Source: Lineus longissimus (taxonomy: Eukaryota; Nemertea; Pilidiophora; Heteronemertea; Lineidae). From it: a stretch of DNA of 64,000 nucleotides. The notes below the pieces were generated by a model. The model saw only the letters and a list, made by a program, of their open reading frames with translations. It searched no databases and was not told the origin of the DNA. Made by a program: the position numbers and the translations under genes. Where the stretch lies: the NCBI RefSeq assembly GCF_910592395.1, contig NC_088313.1:13470437-13534436 (forward strand), written 5' to 3'. How positions within the stretch are numbered: the first letter of the stretch is position 1; each line of letters opens with the position of its first letter. This document shows positions 1-13,200 of the stretch, one piece after another.

Positions 1-479
1 ATATTTCAGTTATAAATATAGAGTGTGATATGTAAATGAGACTTATTAGATACACCAACCATTTAGTTAGCTACTAGTACTAGCTCTAGCTACAGCCAAA
101 GGCTTTAAAATGGCAAAATATGATTTCCAAGATGGCCGCCTGCCAAATGAAAAAAGTATTATTTCCAAGATGGCCACCTGCCAAATAAAAAAAGGAAAGA
201 AAGGAAATGTAACATGTGAAAAAGGAAAAAAATTTTGACCGGAAGTGAGATCAAACTCACAACCTTAGGAGTCATACAAGAGCGGGAAATTCAAATCAAG
301 TTAAAACTAGGTCAACGCAGATTTTTGCTCTGTGACGCCAACTGGTAGTGTCAATCAAAACTGTTCCAAGTTTATATCAAAACCATCTTGCATGCAGACT
401 TCCTAAACTTTATTTCAAGCCTTTACATATTGGAATAAAGCAACAAACGATTTCTTAGTAATTTACACCTGGTGAGATG

Positions 480-1010
480 AATTTAACTCAAACCTCGCTC
501 AAGTTTCTGTCAGGGGCATTTCCCTGGCTGTTCTTTCTCAAGGCCAGATTTGAAGTGTCGAGGTCTTACGGTTACCAAACATGCCACTATGGCACTATGT
601 TGACGGACGGAAGGACGGACGCCATTCTAAATAGCTATTTACCAGTTCTGTTTCTAAAGTTTCGGTCAGGGGCATTTCTTTCGCTGTTCTTCCTCATGCA
701 GTGTCATGGCCAGATTTGAAGGGTCCAGGTCTCACGCTTACAAAACGTGCCACTATGGCACTATGTTGACAGATGGAAGGATGGAAGGACGGACGCCATT
801 CTGAATAGTTATTTTACCTGCCCTGTTTCTAAAGTTTCTGTCAGGAGCATTTCCTTGGCAGTTCTTCCTCATGCAGTGTCATGGCCAGATTTGAAGGACC
901 TAGGTCTTTTGGTTACAAAACGTTCACCAATGTTGAAGGATGGAGGAACGGACGCCATTCTGAATAGTTATTTTACCAGCTCTGCTGACTAACGTCAGCT
1001 GAGCTAAAAA
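480..1010 (+). mobile_element. Hairpin-ended repeat element with about 170-bp internal units (NOP14 intron)
   Basis: Three diverged units, with GGCCAGATTTGAAG at about 542, 708 and 883, each containing GGACGGACGCCATTCT. The element ends in a 12-bp hairpin with one mismatch (978-989 with 994-1005, loop TAAC) followed by A residues. The left border is not clear. Confidence 0.6.
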
Positions 1011-1434
1011 CATGCACACTTGAAACATAAATAAATGATGGAAGAATTGTCAACCACACAAAACATTTCCAGTACAAGTATTTATTAAGTAGCAACCTGA
1101 ATTGATAAAGATTGAGGCAGCAAACAATTTTAAAATATACGTAAGTGACAAATATATCATTATAAGCACCATCGATGGTCAAAATTCTAGGCATTGCTGC
1201 AGCGAGTCATGCACAGATTTTCAGAATATCCCAACCCCCAGACCACGCATCGCAGGTGCAAACAACCCATAATATGATGTATCATGTATTGCTCCTTAAT
1301 GGAAAAGAGATGTTCTTAATCACCTCCAGAAATAAGCTATTGAGGGTATTTTAGATATCAAGGGGATGGAATTTTAAAAGCTTACGGTTCCTTGACTTTT
1401 ATTAGCAGAAGTTATAAAATCAACTTGATCCTAC

Positions 1435-2178
1435 CTGTTTTTCTAGAGCAAATCGTGCCAACATTTTATCTTCCACGGTCATGTTTGGGTCGTCTTCCCC
1501 GAACCGTTTATCGATGAACTTGTTGGCTTTGCCTCGTTTCTTATATTCAACAAGAAGTGTAGCTTGACGCTGAAAAGAAAAAGGCAGGTTGGAAGTACTG
1601 AAAACACCCCCCCCCCCCCCGAAAACACCCCCAACCCCCTCCTGGTGGCTCTAGAAAATTGAAATACACAATGCCGTAGTGCAGCTACTAGACTATGCAT
1701 GCGATTTGTAGTTATAAGATTTTGTATATTTGTTTACACAATGGCACTGTTTACTTTCCTAGTCATAAGGTCAGGAGCATCCAAAACTTGGAAGTGAAGT
1801 CTTAGACCACACATGTAACACCGGCAGCATTTCGGAGATTGACTTTTCTAATCTTAGGAAGTACAGTAGAACCTCTCTATTAAGGAACCCTGTTACAGAG
1901 GTCAAATTGAATTGAAACAAATAATTTGGAACCAAAACTAGTGGCCTTTAAAATAGAGAGGTGTCTGCTAAGGGAGGTTCCACTGTAATACCAACCTTCT
2001 TCAAAGCTTTTGACCTTGCGACCCCCGGCATTCCCTTGTCATGTTTGGTGACCCTGCGCCCAAGGACACTGTGTTTCTGGCGGTTGACCTTGACCTCGAA
2101 AGGGTTGACCTTCTTCACAGTCACTTTCTTCTTCTTTTGGACCTTGTCGGCCATTGGTGCTCGCTTCTTTTTTCCCAT
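1435..2178 (-). CDS. NOP14: NOP14 nucleolar protein, first two coding exons (partial, continues off the left edge)
   Basis: Seen: coding exon 1 is 2178-1996 (61 codons, starts MGKKKRAP) and coding exon 2 is 1569-1435 (45 codons), joined in phase 0 by a GT-AG intron. The product begins with a lysine-rich stretch, then NPFEVKVNRQKHSVLGRR and a DKGMPGVARSKALKK block, and in exon 2 KANKFIDKRFGEDDPNMT followed by DKMLARFALEKQ. Known: this order of motifs is the N-terminus of NOP14, a nucleolar protein needed for 18S rRNA maturation and 40S subunit assembly. Exon 2 ends at a GTAGG donor, and I see no further exon between 1434 and 1, so the next one lies outside the window. The chosen ATG fits the family's basic N-terminus; an in-frame upstream ATG at 2232 would add an unlikely hydrophobic leader. 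A MITE lies 8 nt inside intron 1. The gene is divergent from NMNAT. Confidence 0.93.
1864..1985. mobile_element. MITE, CAGTRGAACCTC family, copy 1 (in NOP14 intron 1)
   Basis: Starts CAGTAGAACCTCTCTATT, ends GGGAGGTTCCACTG, flanked by TA on both sides (1862-1863 and 1986-1987), giving a Tc1/mariner-pogo-type TA target duplication. Length 122 bp, shorter than the 178-bp intact copies. Its right end is 8 nt from the NOP14 exon 1 donor. Confidence 0.85.
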
Positions 2179-4285
2179 TTTTAATTCTAAAAAAACACGA
2201 CCAAAAAACTCAAATATCACAAAAATTCGCACATTGAGATATTCGAATTATCATGAAAGTTTTAATCATAAAAGTATTCAAAATTATATATCAGCACAAT
2301 TAACACTAGACATTACAACTAATAAATTACATTGTTTATAAAGACAAAATCTTCAATATCCAGACAAAAAACGCTAAATTACATACACATACTGGGCACA
2401 TGTATCGGACATATTTCATCGACATACACAAGAACAATCAGCAAACTGACAATCCCACATTGAGTGAACTTTTTTAGAACAACAATCTTTTCAGCTAACT
2501 GATTAATGTTACAGCAAAAACATGAGTAATAGGCCAGCAATATTACTTTTCTAACATGATGATCCGAGTCATTTCCAATCTTTTTTCAACTTAAAAAAAC
2601 ATCTTTCCTATTACAATGTGTTAAATCTGCTTCATTTGTTTCGTTATTCAAGTTGCAACTGAGTAGAACTATGCCAATGATAAAAAAACATGTAAAGTGT
2701 GGATAAGGTATATATATAAAAGAGACTTTTTACAAATGTAAAATGATTCTGCTCATCGAATATCGAAAGTAAGTAATGTTATTTGCCACAGGAATATGAA
2801 TTACCTACATCAATTGTGCACCATGAGCTCTAGAGAAAGACTATCTATTGGCTATATTCCACACTTATTGAGTTATGCGGTAGTCATTACCAATAGATAC
2901 CACATTCCTCCTGCTGGGCACATTCAAAGGTCGGTAGGCTAAGTGTTTCATGAATACCACCAAGATAAATCAAGAGTGGACAGTAAATAAAATCACCCAA
3001 CTGCCATCTATCGTATAATTCTGCAAACAAAGCATCACCTGATGTTTGTGGATACACACTGTGATGAGGGGAGCCAACAGATTTGCTGACCTGGCGATGA
3101 TATGAAAATTATTAATACAAACCTTTTTAAGTTTAGATTCTATGTAAAAAAATAACTGCAGATTTGAATTTGGACCTGAAATTGAAAGAACAATAGTTTA
3201 TAAATCGGCCAGCACAGACTCTGGTCATTGGAACTGGGGGAGGAAATCGATGATTTTACAGAATACGAACCATTGTCTGGTGTGTCTTTGACTGTGAAGA
3301 CCTATTGTAAAAATGGTTTGTCTTCCAATAAGGCTTTATCTTCGACACTGAGTCTAGTGCCAGGGAAAATAAACGGTGGCAGTGAAGCCGAATGTTACCA
3401 CAAGAGGCTCACTAGTACGGATTCACATAGTTCCTGAACTGAATGTTTATGACGACAAGAAGGGGGAGACATATAATTGAACACGGACTTAGAATTATAC
3501 GTTTTACCATACAAAAAAGTTCGCCGTGTTCAGAATTATATATTACGTACAAAATAATTACCGGGCGTCACTTACATGCTAAAAATAGGATAGGACAGTC
3601 TGCCGACTATTACCAAACATGCCGAAGAATACCTAGCTTAGCACCCACGAACGACTAGCTTGCACTACTAAAAGTACCAGGCTCAACTAGCAGACGACGG
3701 ATTACACAATGATCTGAATGAATATTTGGAAGGTTGGGAAAGTGTCAAATTTCAATTATTGCAACATTACTGAACAATTCTGGTTAAAATAGTGATAAAC
3801 CACACCAACAGACCATCTCGACCCAAGCATGTTCCATACTCACTGCACAGACAAAAATGTACATGAAAGAGTAGTACATTTTACATGCAAAACTATTATG
3901 CCACATTTCAACAGGAATGAGATCTTTTCTATGGTAAAACCTCAGATTTGTGTAAACCTGACTATATACTGTATTAGATAACTACCACTGAAACCGACAT
4001 CGGCCACTAATCGACCAAGAAACAGCAAATTTATGGAAGAAATCACAGTAGCACATGTTTCATGGGCGCGGCCATCTTGTTATTACCGCGCGAGACTGGC
4101 TTTCAGGCAAATTCATTTCTCCCAATTTAAGGACATTTCATGTCTATTGCAGGTATCCCCCTTCACCAAACTTACATATCCAGATGATTGTCTGAGTTTA
4201 AACTTATTTAGGTGTGTGCTAATGGTGTTATCATCATTTGTATTTTCAGTCACGTGAACCTCCTGACGAGATTCCAGAAATCAAA
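2179..4285. other. Divergent intergenic region between NOP14 and NMNAT
   Basis: 2.1 kb, mostly AT-rich. A moderately GC-richer open stretch at 3228-3437 (starts MELGEEIDDF, 69 codons on plus) has no recognisable family or clear splice sites. CpG-rich DNA at 4060-4100 probably marks the NMNAT promoter. The NOP14 promoter should lie just above 2180 but shows no clear motif. Confidence 0.5.
4068..4079. promoter_or_regulatory. YY1-like motif in the NMNAT promoter region
   Basis: GCGGCCATCTTG (minus strand CAAGATGGCCGC) matches the YY1 core, flanked by CpG-containing GGGCGCG and ACCGCGCG in otherwise AT-rich DNA, about 210 nt before the NMNAT ATG. Such sites often sit at transcription starts of housekeeping genes; the start position is inferred. 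Confidence 0.45.
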
Positions 4286-7200
4286 ATGGCCGGACCGACA
4301 AGAGTGGTGCTTCTTGCTTGCGGGTCTTACAACCCTGTCACAAACATGCATCTAAGGATGTTTGGTAAGTGACCGTTTTCAACTGATGCCATTTATATGT
4401 ATGAACATTCTGTCGAAATTTCATGGCAATCGTTCCTGTCGTTTGGTCGATTGACCGGTTTGAATGATGTTTTCTGTTGACATTTTTTTGTGTACATTAT
4501 TATAGTGTATTTGTACACTGTACATAATGTACATAGGTTATGTATACAAAAGTGGGCCCAATATGATACTTTATTTTTCAAACATCTTTGCATATACAGA
4601 ATAGTTAACTTCGCAGGGCTGAAGCAATGCATTATATGTGGTGTTACTTGTAATGTCAGTATCTGTGTGTTCAAGATTCTGGTTTGTGGTGCTGGTTATA
4701 TTAGCCCACTTCCATGGCAAGCGATTTATAACGCTGCGTACAATGACTGGCTATTTAAATTCCATGCGATGGTAATCGCTGGTCTACAGTGTACATTGGC
4801 ATTGCAGGTCGCAGCAACCTGTAGGTCAATATGAAACTCGGCGATTACCGGTTGGTTTTACTTTACCTGTAAGGCTACAGACGATAGATCCTTTTGTTGA
4901 ACATAGGTCATTTATAGGCTAGCACTAAGGCCATGGGAATTATTAATCCTGTTTACCGTCCACCTCCCGCGTGGGTTCTGAGCAAACATGAAATATTTTC
5001 ATTATTTTTTTAAAAATCTATTTATTTTATTGTTCCCATAATTTTTTTATTTAAATAATCTTTCCAGTGGTTCATATTTACCTTAAATGATTGAAAAACA
5101 CAATAAAAACTTGGAAGGGTAGGCTCTTCATCATAATAATGACATTTTTTCAATGCCTCATGTTGATGACCGACCTGATTTCCATTTACTGGAACTTGCT
5201 GAATCGCGTGTTTTGACCAGTAAATCAGACTGTAAACCGATAATGAATAATGAAAAATGAAAAAAAGCCTCATCATCTTTTTAAATCTCTCGGACGGTAA
5301 ACAGGATTAATCATTCCCATGGCCTAAGCAGTGATTTGATAACGCCAGACAGCTGCAATTTCAATCCCTCCTCTGCATGGCACTTTAGGCTGGGCCGACA
5401 TGTACACCTGGACATGAAAGGTCACTGACAACATCATAAAGTTGAAAATGACTCAATCAAACAGCGAAAGGTGTGCATGGATGTCAAATCTCTGTGGCGA
5501 CTGCAAAAAAAGGGCCCACAGCAGCTGCGATACCACATGTTGCGATTGTTTGCTGACAGTGACAAGTTTAAACTGAGCATTGTTTCCTTTGGATGGAGCT
5601 ATTGTTGTTCTTATGTTGTACACTGAGCTAGAACAATTTTTTAAAAAACAGAAATCGACTCATAAAGATTATTGACATTGATACACATTCATGTCCGGTT
5701 TACATTTTGATGAGAACACGGTGTTGTCAGGATTGCTTGTTCTTTTCTTGTAGAGTTGGCACGGGACACGCTGCAGCGGTCAGGGAAGTATAAAGTAATA
5801 GGCGGTATCATTTCGCCAGTCAATGATGCCTATAAGAAGAAGGTGAGTTTGCAAAAAATTTGTCAACAATGCAGTCTGAAACCATATTAGTAATTTGCTT
5901 GATGTGCTTATTGCATGTATTGTCTGATCATCCTGAAAGATCAGTCTGCATTTTTTCACACACTCAGTCTCAATAATAGTATAGGTTGGTTCATTAGGCA
6001 TGCTCTACATGAAAAATGACTACCAATACCATTATACCATTTGAATACACCATGGTATATCAGGCTGTGAATTAGCATTCTTCTTTCTAACCTGGCATGA
6101 TTCATGACTATTTTTGCAGGATCTCGTCGTTGCGAAACACCGCATTGCGATGCTGAAACAAGCCCTAAAGTCGTCCGATTGGATAAAGTAAGTGAGCCAG
6201 TTGCTATGGAAACCAGCCATTTCGGGCTTGTCTAATACCCTAACACTAAAATGGTATTGATCGGTGTGGCATTCTGGCCGTTGCTTTGTAAACAACATTA
6301 GCAGGAAAGACGCAATTGACACCAACATTATCGGTTTGGTCTCACTGTAGTGACCTCTTTGGTCAGCATCAAAATTGTTGGATTATGCATTGCATTGGTG
6401 ATGTAATTTGGTGATGAGCGAACATGTTTAGAAAACTGTTTGGCATTGAATACAGATGAAGGAAACAACTTGTCTTCTATTTTACTGATTTTAAGTGATA
6501 TTGTGCGTTCTGGCCGTATTAGTAAGCATATTTGTGACCCGTCACAGCAAAACCAAGCGCATGTCGCTCTGAGCTTGGCAGGTTGAGACGGACTGTTTGT
6601 TCATTTCTCTATGGTCTGCCTTTTGTGAAATATGAGCACATCAATTTCTTCCATTATCTCCTGGTGTCATTCAGGCTCATCTTCTGTGCAACATGGGCCT
6701 GGTTTTGCTGTGACGGTTCACATTTCTGTACCATTTCTTCAGTACAGTTGTTCTTCAGCATTTGCTCTGCTCTTGGAGGTGTTAGTCCAGGGAGTATTTC
6801 CTTCTCTGAGGCGGGATGAGCGTTTTTACATGCCACTATTTGGGAGTATTGGCCTTGAGACTTCGGCCATAAATAGTCTATGCTTGAACTAGTGTTTCTC
6901 ACTTAGGCCCTGCTGACGTTATCAATATCATCAATCACATATTGCACTCATGCTTGAAATTACAAGTCAAACATTTTGAGTTGGATTTGAAGTGGGTTTT
7001 GTCAAATTGAATTATACCTGTGGTATGTAAAACTAAAACCACTGGCAATGTGGCATTGGCATAACTTTTTTTGGCTGGTCAGTCAACACGTTGTCACTGT
7101 GGGTCTTTGCAAAAACACAGCTCTTCCCTGGGCTTCTCAGCCTAGACACATAACTCATTTCCCTATATCGACCAACTGGCATTTTGCCATGTTGATGCCC

Positions 7201-10200
7201 GGGTCGATGTCTGTCGGCTACATGATTGTTTTACCAAACAGCTGCTGAAATGGGGGCTTACTTATATGTACTAGTTACTGTATTAACTGTATACAGGGAC
7301 CAGTGATGCTGAATTGGGGGCTTACTTATATGGACTAGTTACTGTATACAGGGACCAGTGATGCTGAATTGGGGGCTTACTTATATGTACTAGTTATTGT
7401 ATTTACTGTATACAGGGACCAGTGATGCAGAAATGGGGGCTTACTTATATGTACTAGTTACTGTATACAGGGACCAGTGATGCTGAATTGGGGGCTTACT
7501 TATATGTACTAGTTACTGTATTTACTGTATACCGGGACCAGTGATGTCCGTAATTACATGTACAGATGTAGGTGAGCAAACATTTTTCAAAGGATTTTCT
7601 TTAAAATCATACACATTCCTTGTGGTTCATTGTATCCTATGGCATAAACATGGACATTGTACACATTGTAGTAGATCTAAATTTCTCATTGGCATTTTGC
7701 TGACCCAATGCCACCAAACATTTTCTCACTGATTTCCATACAGAGTGGGCTAGCCTAAATAAATACCTCATCCATCAAAATACTGAGCCATTGATCTCTC
7801 AAGGGATCTTGGGCAGATTACTTGGCAATGTTGGCTGGATCACGCATGATATTCATATCATCATAACGTAATGCGTAGAATTTTTTGGATTGGTTTAATG
7901 CGACACCGTGGTGCTACATGTATGGGTCCTAGTGCATATCACTGCTGCTGGGTTTTGACTTGAGTCATCCTCCTGTTCATAAACAGATTATTTGATGATG
8001 ATTCATCCCTACTTGCATGGGCCTCTATGGCCTGGGGTTGGTCATTTGATTATTGCAGGACTTCTAGGCCCTCTTTTCACACTACTCTTTGACATGGTCA
8101 GAATAAGGCATTCGAACTTGTTGAGTAAAACTCTTGGGCTTAAAAGGAGGTTTCGTTTAGAATTCTTCACAACAGCTGTCATTATCATGCATCATGTACA
8201 ATTTTTATGACATATCATGGAAGCTAATAATACACTATGCTGTATTTACCTTTCTTGTAATGAAATATTCAATCATTCTTTCAGACTAGACACGTGGGAG
8301 AGTGAGCAGGACTGTTGGTTAGAGACGAAAAAGGTGCTGGATCATCATAGAGCCAATCTTGACACGATAATCAATGCGAACATCACAGAAAATACCATAG
8401 TCTCACCAACGAAGCGGCGGCGGACGACAAGGGGAAGGAAAGTTAAAGGTTTGTTTATTTGACTGTAGAGAGTTGGACGTTTTCTTCTTGATGTCTGTGG
8501 GTGTATTTTTCTCCAGCTTGACCCCTTGTTGATTGTGATCAGTGTATTGACAGATCATAAGTGGAAGCAAATTTGCCACTAAAGTTTTTCTTATCCTTTT
8601 AGGTTATGACGGTATGTTTATTTGATTGCAGAGAGTTGGAAGTTTTCTTCTTGTAGGTGTATTTTTCTCAAGCTTGACCCCTTTTTGATTGTGATCAGTG
8701 TATTGACAGATCATAAGCGGAAGCAAATTTGCTACTTGAAAGTTTTTCTCATTCTTTTAGGTTCCGATGATGTCGACTATACCATTCCAGAAAACCTGAA
8801 CCTGAACAATCTCGAAGGTGGACCAATCCAGCTTCGATTATTATGCGGTGCTGATCTCTTGGAGTCATTTGCTGTACCTGGTCTTTGGGCAGATGACGAC
8901 GTAAGCATAGTGGTCTTTTGAAGCTTTTTTTAATGTTGTCAATGAATGGGGCATCTCAAGTTAACATTTATGGTCGCAAAAATGTCCTCCATTAGATGTA
9001 GGGTTGGGCAAGTTGGATAGAATGAGTACCAGAGGTAGGATGTTCCAGTCAAAAAGGTCAAGTTTGTTTTGTTTACCAGTGGAGAGGGGAGTAGCAAAGT
9101 GGTGGATTTTGTCTTTGATGGACTAGACATAAGTGTTCTGTGCTTGCAAACCCATGTATGTATGGAATCAACTTGCAGATCAAATGAGGACTAAGTCTAG
9201 GGTTGTGTTGCAGCCTCTTAGGAAACAAGACCAAGATGTTATGTTTGATAAGTCTGTAGAATTTATATTCTTGAACAGAAGTTTGACCTGTATTTTCACA
9301 TGAAGTCTTTTCGGCAATGTTCCTGAAAATTTATGATACGATTTTGTTTCAGATCGAGGACATTGTGTGTAAATATGGCCTAGTATGCATCACGAGAGGG
9401 GGGAGTAATCCTCAGAAGTTTATTTATGATCATGACGTTCTTACGGAACATCAGGTAGGTCAAATCTAAGACATAGCCTAAATCAAATCAATTGGCATAA
9501 TACTCAGCCAACTGGTGTGTTCACATATAACCTGGGGTTGTGACTTGCTTGTCATTCTGTCTGGTCTGCTTGAACTGTTCGATCGGGAGCCTGAAGTGAA
9601 CTCATTAGGTTAGAAACTTTGTAAAATTGAAACTATGAAACATGAAAAAATCACATTGTTGAGGAGAAAAATACACTAACATCTTGATTTAATGGATTCC
9701 TAAGTGCTACTAAAGAGTCGGCCTGCATGCGCAGACAGCCAAAATGGTGGAAATTTATGAGAATTTTGGTACGGCCTGCATGCGCAGACAGCCAAAATGG
9801 TGGAAATTTATGAGAATTTTGGTACGGCCTGCATGCGCAGACAGCCAAAATGGTGGAAATTTATGAGAATTTTGGTACGGCCTTCATGCGCAGACAGCCA
9901 AAATGGTGGAAATTTATGAGAATTTTGGTACTGTTCTACACATTTTGGTTTCACCTATTTCATCATCTCCATTTCTCTTGCAGCATAACATTGTGATATG
10001 TAACGAGTGGATAACGAATGAAGTCAGTGCTACGAAAATCAGGTGAGTGCTCCAGTCGGAGCAAAACTGCCGACATCCTTTGAGAGGAGACTCATCAAAA
10101 TCGTCTTGGGTCTTATTTCAATTTGGCTGCCTTTATCTTAGATTCCGAGTTCAGAATTTGTGCGATGCAGGCCAGAGTCATTTTGTACATCTCATTCTGT

Positions 10201-13200
10201 GGTTGTGCCCTGAGACCTTGTAGCTGACATCTGTGTCAAAAACCAAGTCACTGGAAGCTTGTTTATACAACCTACCCTACTTGGGAACAAGAAAATTATG
10301 AATCTTCCGTATGATGCTGATAATGTCCTAATTAATGCTCAGTTCTGAACTCGATATTTATTCATTGTTTACAAAGAAAATTGGTTCACTGTATCCGGAT
10401 TAAACTACAATGCATTGTTGTGGGTTGGGGCTTCAAAAACAGTTATGATGGTGATAATAATGTACAATTTTATATGAATGCTTTCTATGACCATGTTTCA
10501 TTGTAAAAGTATTCATTTTAACAAGTTTCTACTGTATTTCGTTTTTCTTAGCATAGTTCTTCATCTTTTTCTTCTGCATTTGGAAGAATTGGAATAGATC
10601 ATTATTGACGATGATAAGCAACGAGTGTGTGTTCTCTTTTTCAGACGATCCTTACGGCGACGGGAAAGTGTCAAATATCTCATGCCAGATAGTGTCATAA
10701 GTTATATCAAAGAACATGGACTTTATGCCACCGCTCCCTCTAGTGATAAGTAAGCTCGTGTGGTGCATGACCGTCAACTTCCGTTCTTCTGCCATAAAAA
10801 TATAAACATATTATTTTCCATACATTTGTGATCATGTTGTAATCTATGTGTACTGTGAAGAGAACAAATTTCTGCTCCGATGGGCATCTGATGAATACAT
10901 GTATTTCATTTTTGGCCATATTCACATAGGGTTTGCAATGATATGTGACTCGCTCTACCAAAACTAGGCGCTTGTCGCATCTGAACTCGACAGGTTGATA
11001 CGGACTTGTTGTTCATTTCCCTATTGTAGACCTTTTGTGAAATCTATTACAAACTGATTTGGTCACATTTCACAAAGGTCTACAATAGGGAAATGAACAA
11101 CAAGTCCGTATCAACCTGTCAAGTTCAGATGCGACAAGCGCCTAGTTTTGGTAGAGCGGGTCACATATGTCATGTCACACATGTCACTTGTCACAATTGT
11201 GTTTGTTAATGACATTGACAAGGGACCCATGCACACAAGTCTTTTCAGCACTTGTCAGGCCTGACCACCACTCGGCTTGGAAAGTCAGCAATCCTGGATA
11301 TATCCTTGATCTGTTGGTTCTTATGACGAAAAAATGACATATGAAAAGTGACATGATGTATGGTTGACATCGTGAACTATATGTAGCAGCCTTATATGTT
11401 GTCAGAATGTTCCTTCCAGCCTGTTATGACTAAAGTTATTTGACAACCATTAGGACAGGAAATTTATTCTCTTTATGGTCGTTTAATGATCTGATCACAC
11501 TACGGTACTCTGGACAATTAATACCATTAGAAAAAATATCCACATTGATAATTCCCTTTTCAATCGGAGGTGGAATTTTCTCTTTTTGGGACACCCTTGT
11601 GACTGATAAGTGCTATCCTTACCACAGAGTTGTTCTGATTAGAGAGGTCAAATGGATGTAAAGAACCAAATTGGGACCACAACTAGTGTCCTCAATAGAG
11701 AGGGTGTTTGCCAAGGGTGCCTCCATTCTGTCTATGAATAGTTGTCATAAAAAAATGGTTCCCCTCCACCCTATTTCATTTTCGAAACCTTATACATGTA
11801 TAGGGAGCAAAAATTGTGATAAATGGTTTAACGGTCCAAAATACTATGGAGTGATCTTCTTCCATGCTGCTCAGTGATGATTCTTTTTTGTTAATGCTTG
11901 TAATGTTGTCAAAGGAACAACACTTTTAGACCTGCAAGTTGGAGAAATTTTGCATATGCTTATCTGTAGTCAATTCGTTAGAGATTTAGGCAAGTGACTG
12001 CTGAATGCCACAGTTTCTAGTGACAAAAATAATGAGACAACATGAAAGTTATTCAGCCAATTTTAAGATAATTTTTGAAAATGTTGGATTGGTTATGTAT
12101 GGTACAGTGATATTGCTTTGGTTCCACAAAATCAACATTCAGATTTCGAAATGTTGTGATGGTAATAGTCCTAGACTCCTTAAAGTCCTTATCTCCTATA
12201 AATTTCTGGTTATGTATTTTTACCGTATTGAAATTGTAAATATTTTGATACAGCCATGTGCTATGTACACATGCAATGTACATGTAGACAGACATTTTTT
12301 ATGACAGAAACATATTAAGTTATTGTACATGTACAAGAGTTCAGCTTGCTTTTTTGTCAGCCAGACCTATTCTGGGTGGTATCACAGCTATTGCGGCAGG
12401 CAAAGCTTATATTAGAATGTACCAAACAAGCAGGTGACAAAAATACAAGATGCATTGGTCCCTGGCTATGCATACATCACCCAGGGTTGGGGAAAACAAA
12501 AGGTCAAATACACCTGCTATTGGCTCTAAGGCGTTGTCTGGTAGACCTATTGTAAAGATGCTTTTTTTCCCCGACTCCAGGTGGTTTATTCCTGTCTGGC
12601 AAGAGAGGCATTGTCCCTCAGACCAAACTCTAGCTTGCGGGACTGTTTCTGAATTAAATGTGTAAAATTGTGATCAACTCTAAAGTGCACTTTGTGCACG
12701 AGTTTGCAAGATTTATTTGCAATTGAACACCAGTGGTGTTAGGAGTTCGAAAGTGGAAATAGTGAATTTTATTTTATACAAAATCGCTTACATGCAAATG
12801 TGACTTATTTGAGATCTTTGTTACTAATATTATAGGCCTAGATGAAGTTGAATGCTGTGTATCAAGTTTTACGCCATTTAAGTTGTCTAGCTGGATCCGC
12901 CAGTCAAAATAATTGTACATAATTTTCACAAAGCTTTTATTAAAAATTTCATGAAAGTCAATGTTTTTTGTTCTTCTATTCCTTTGTTCTTTATTTCCTA
13001 TTTCTTTTCTGAACCCCTTGTCGCTTTCTGCATGGTGATTTAATTAGTACCTGCAAAATTCCCAAGAGACCCAACATTGCACGATACCATTTTCTGCCAG
13101 GAGTATTCAATGGAGATCAGAGTGTCCAAATAGTATCCTCGAGCTCAAATTGGAGTGTCCTTCCTGGAGGTGCCATTCTGTCTGGCAGGCTGGGCATATT

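Noticed and set aside
3228-3437. Small 69-codon gene between NOP14 and NMNAT
   Set aside because: No Kozak support beyond the ATG, no family, no splice sites. It may be promoter-region DNA with raised GC.
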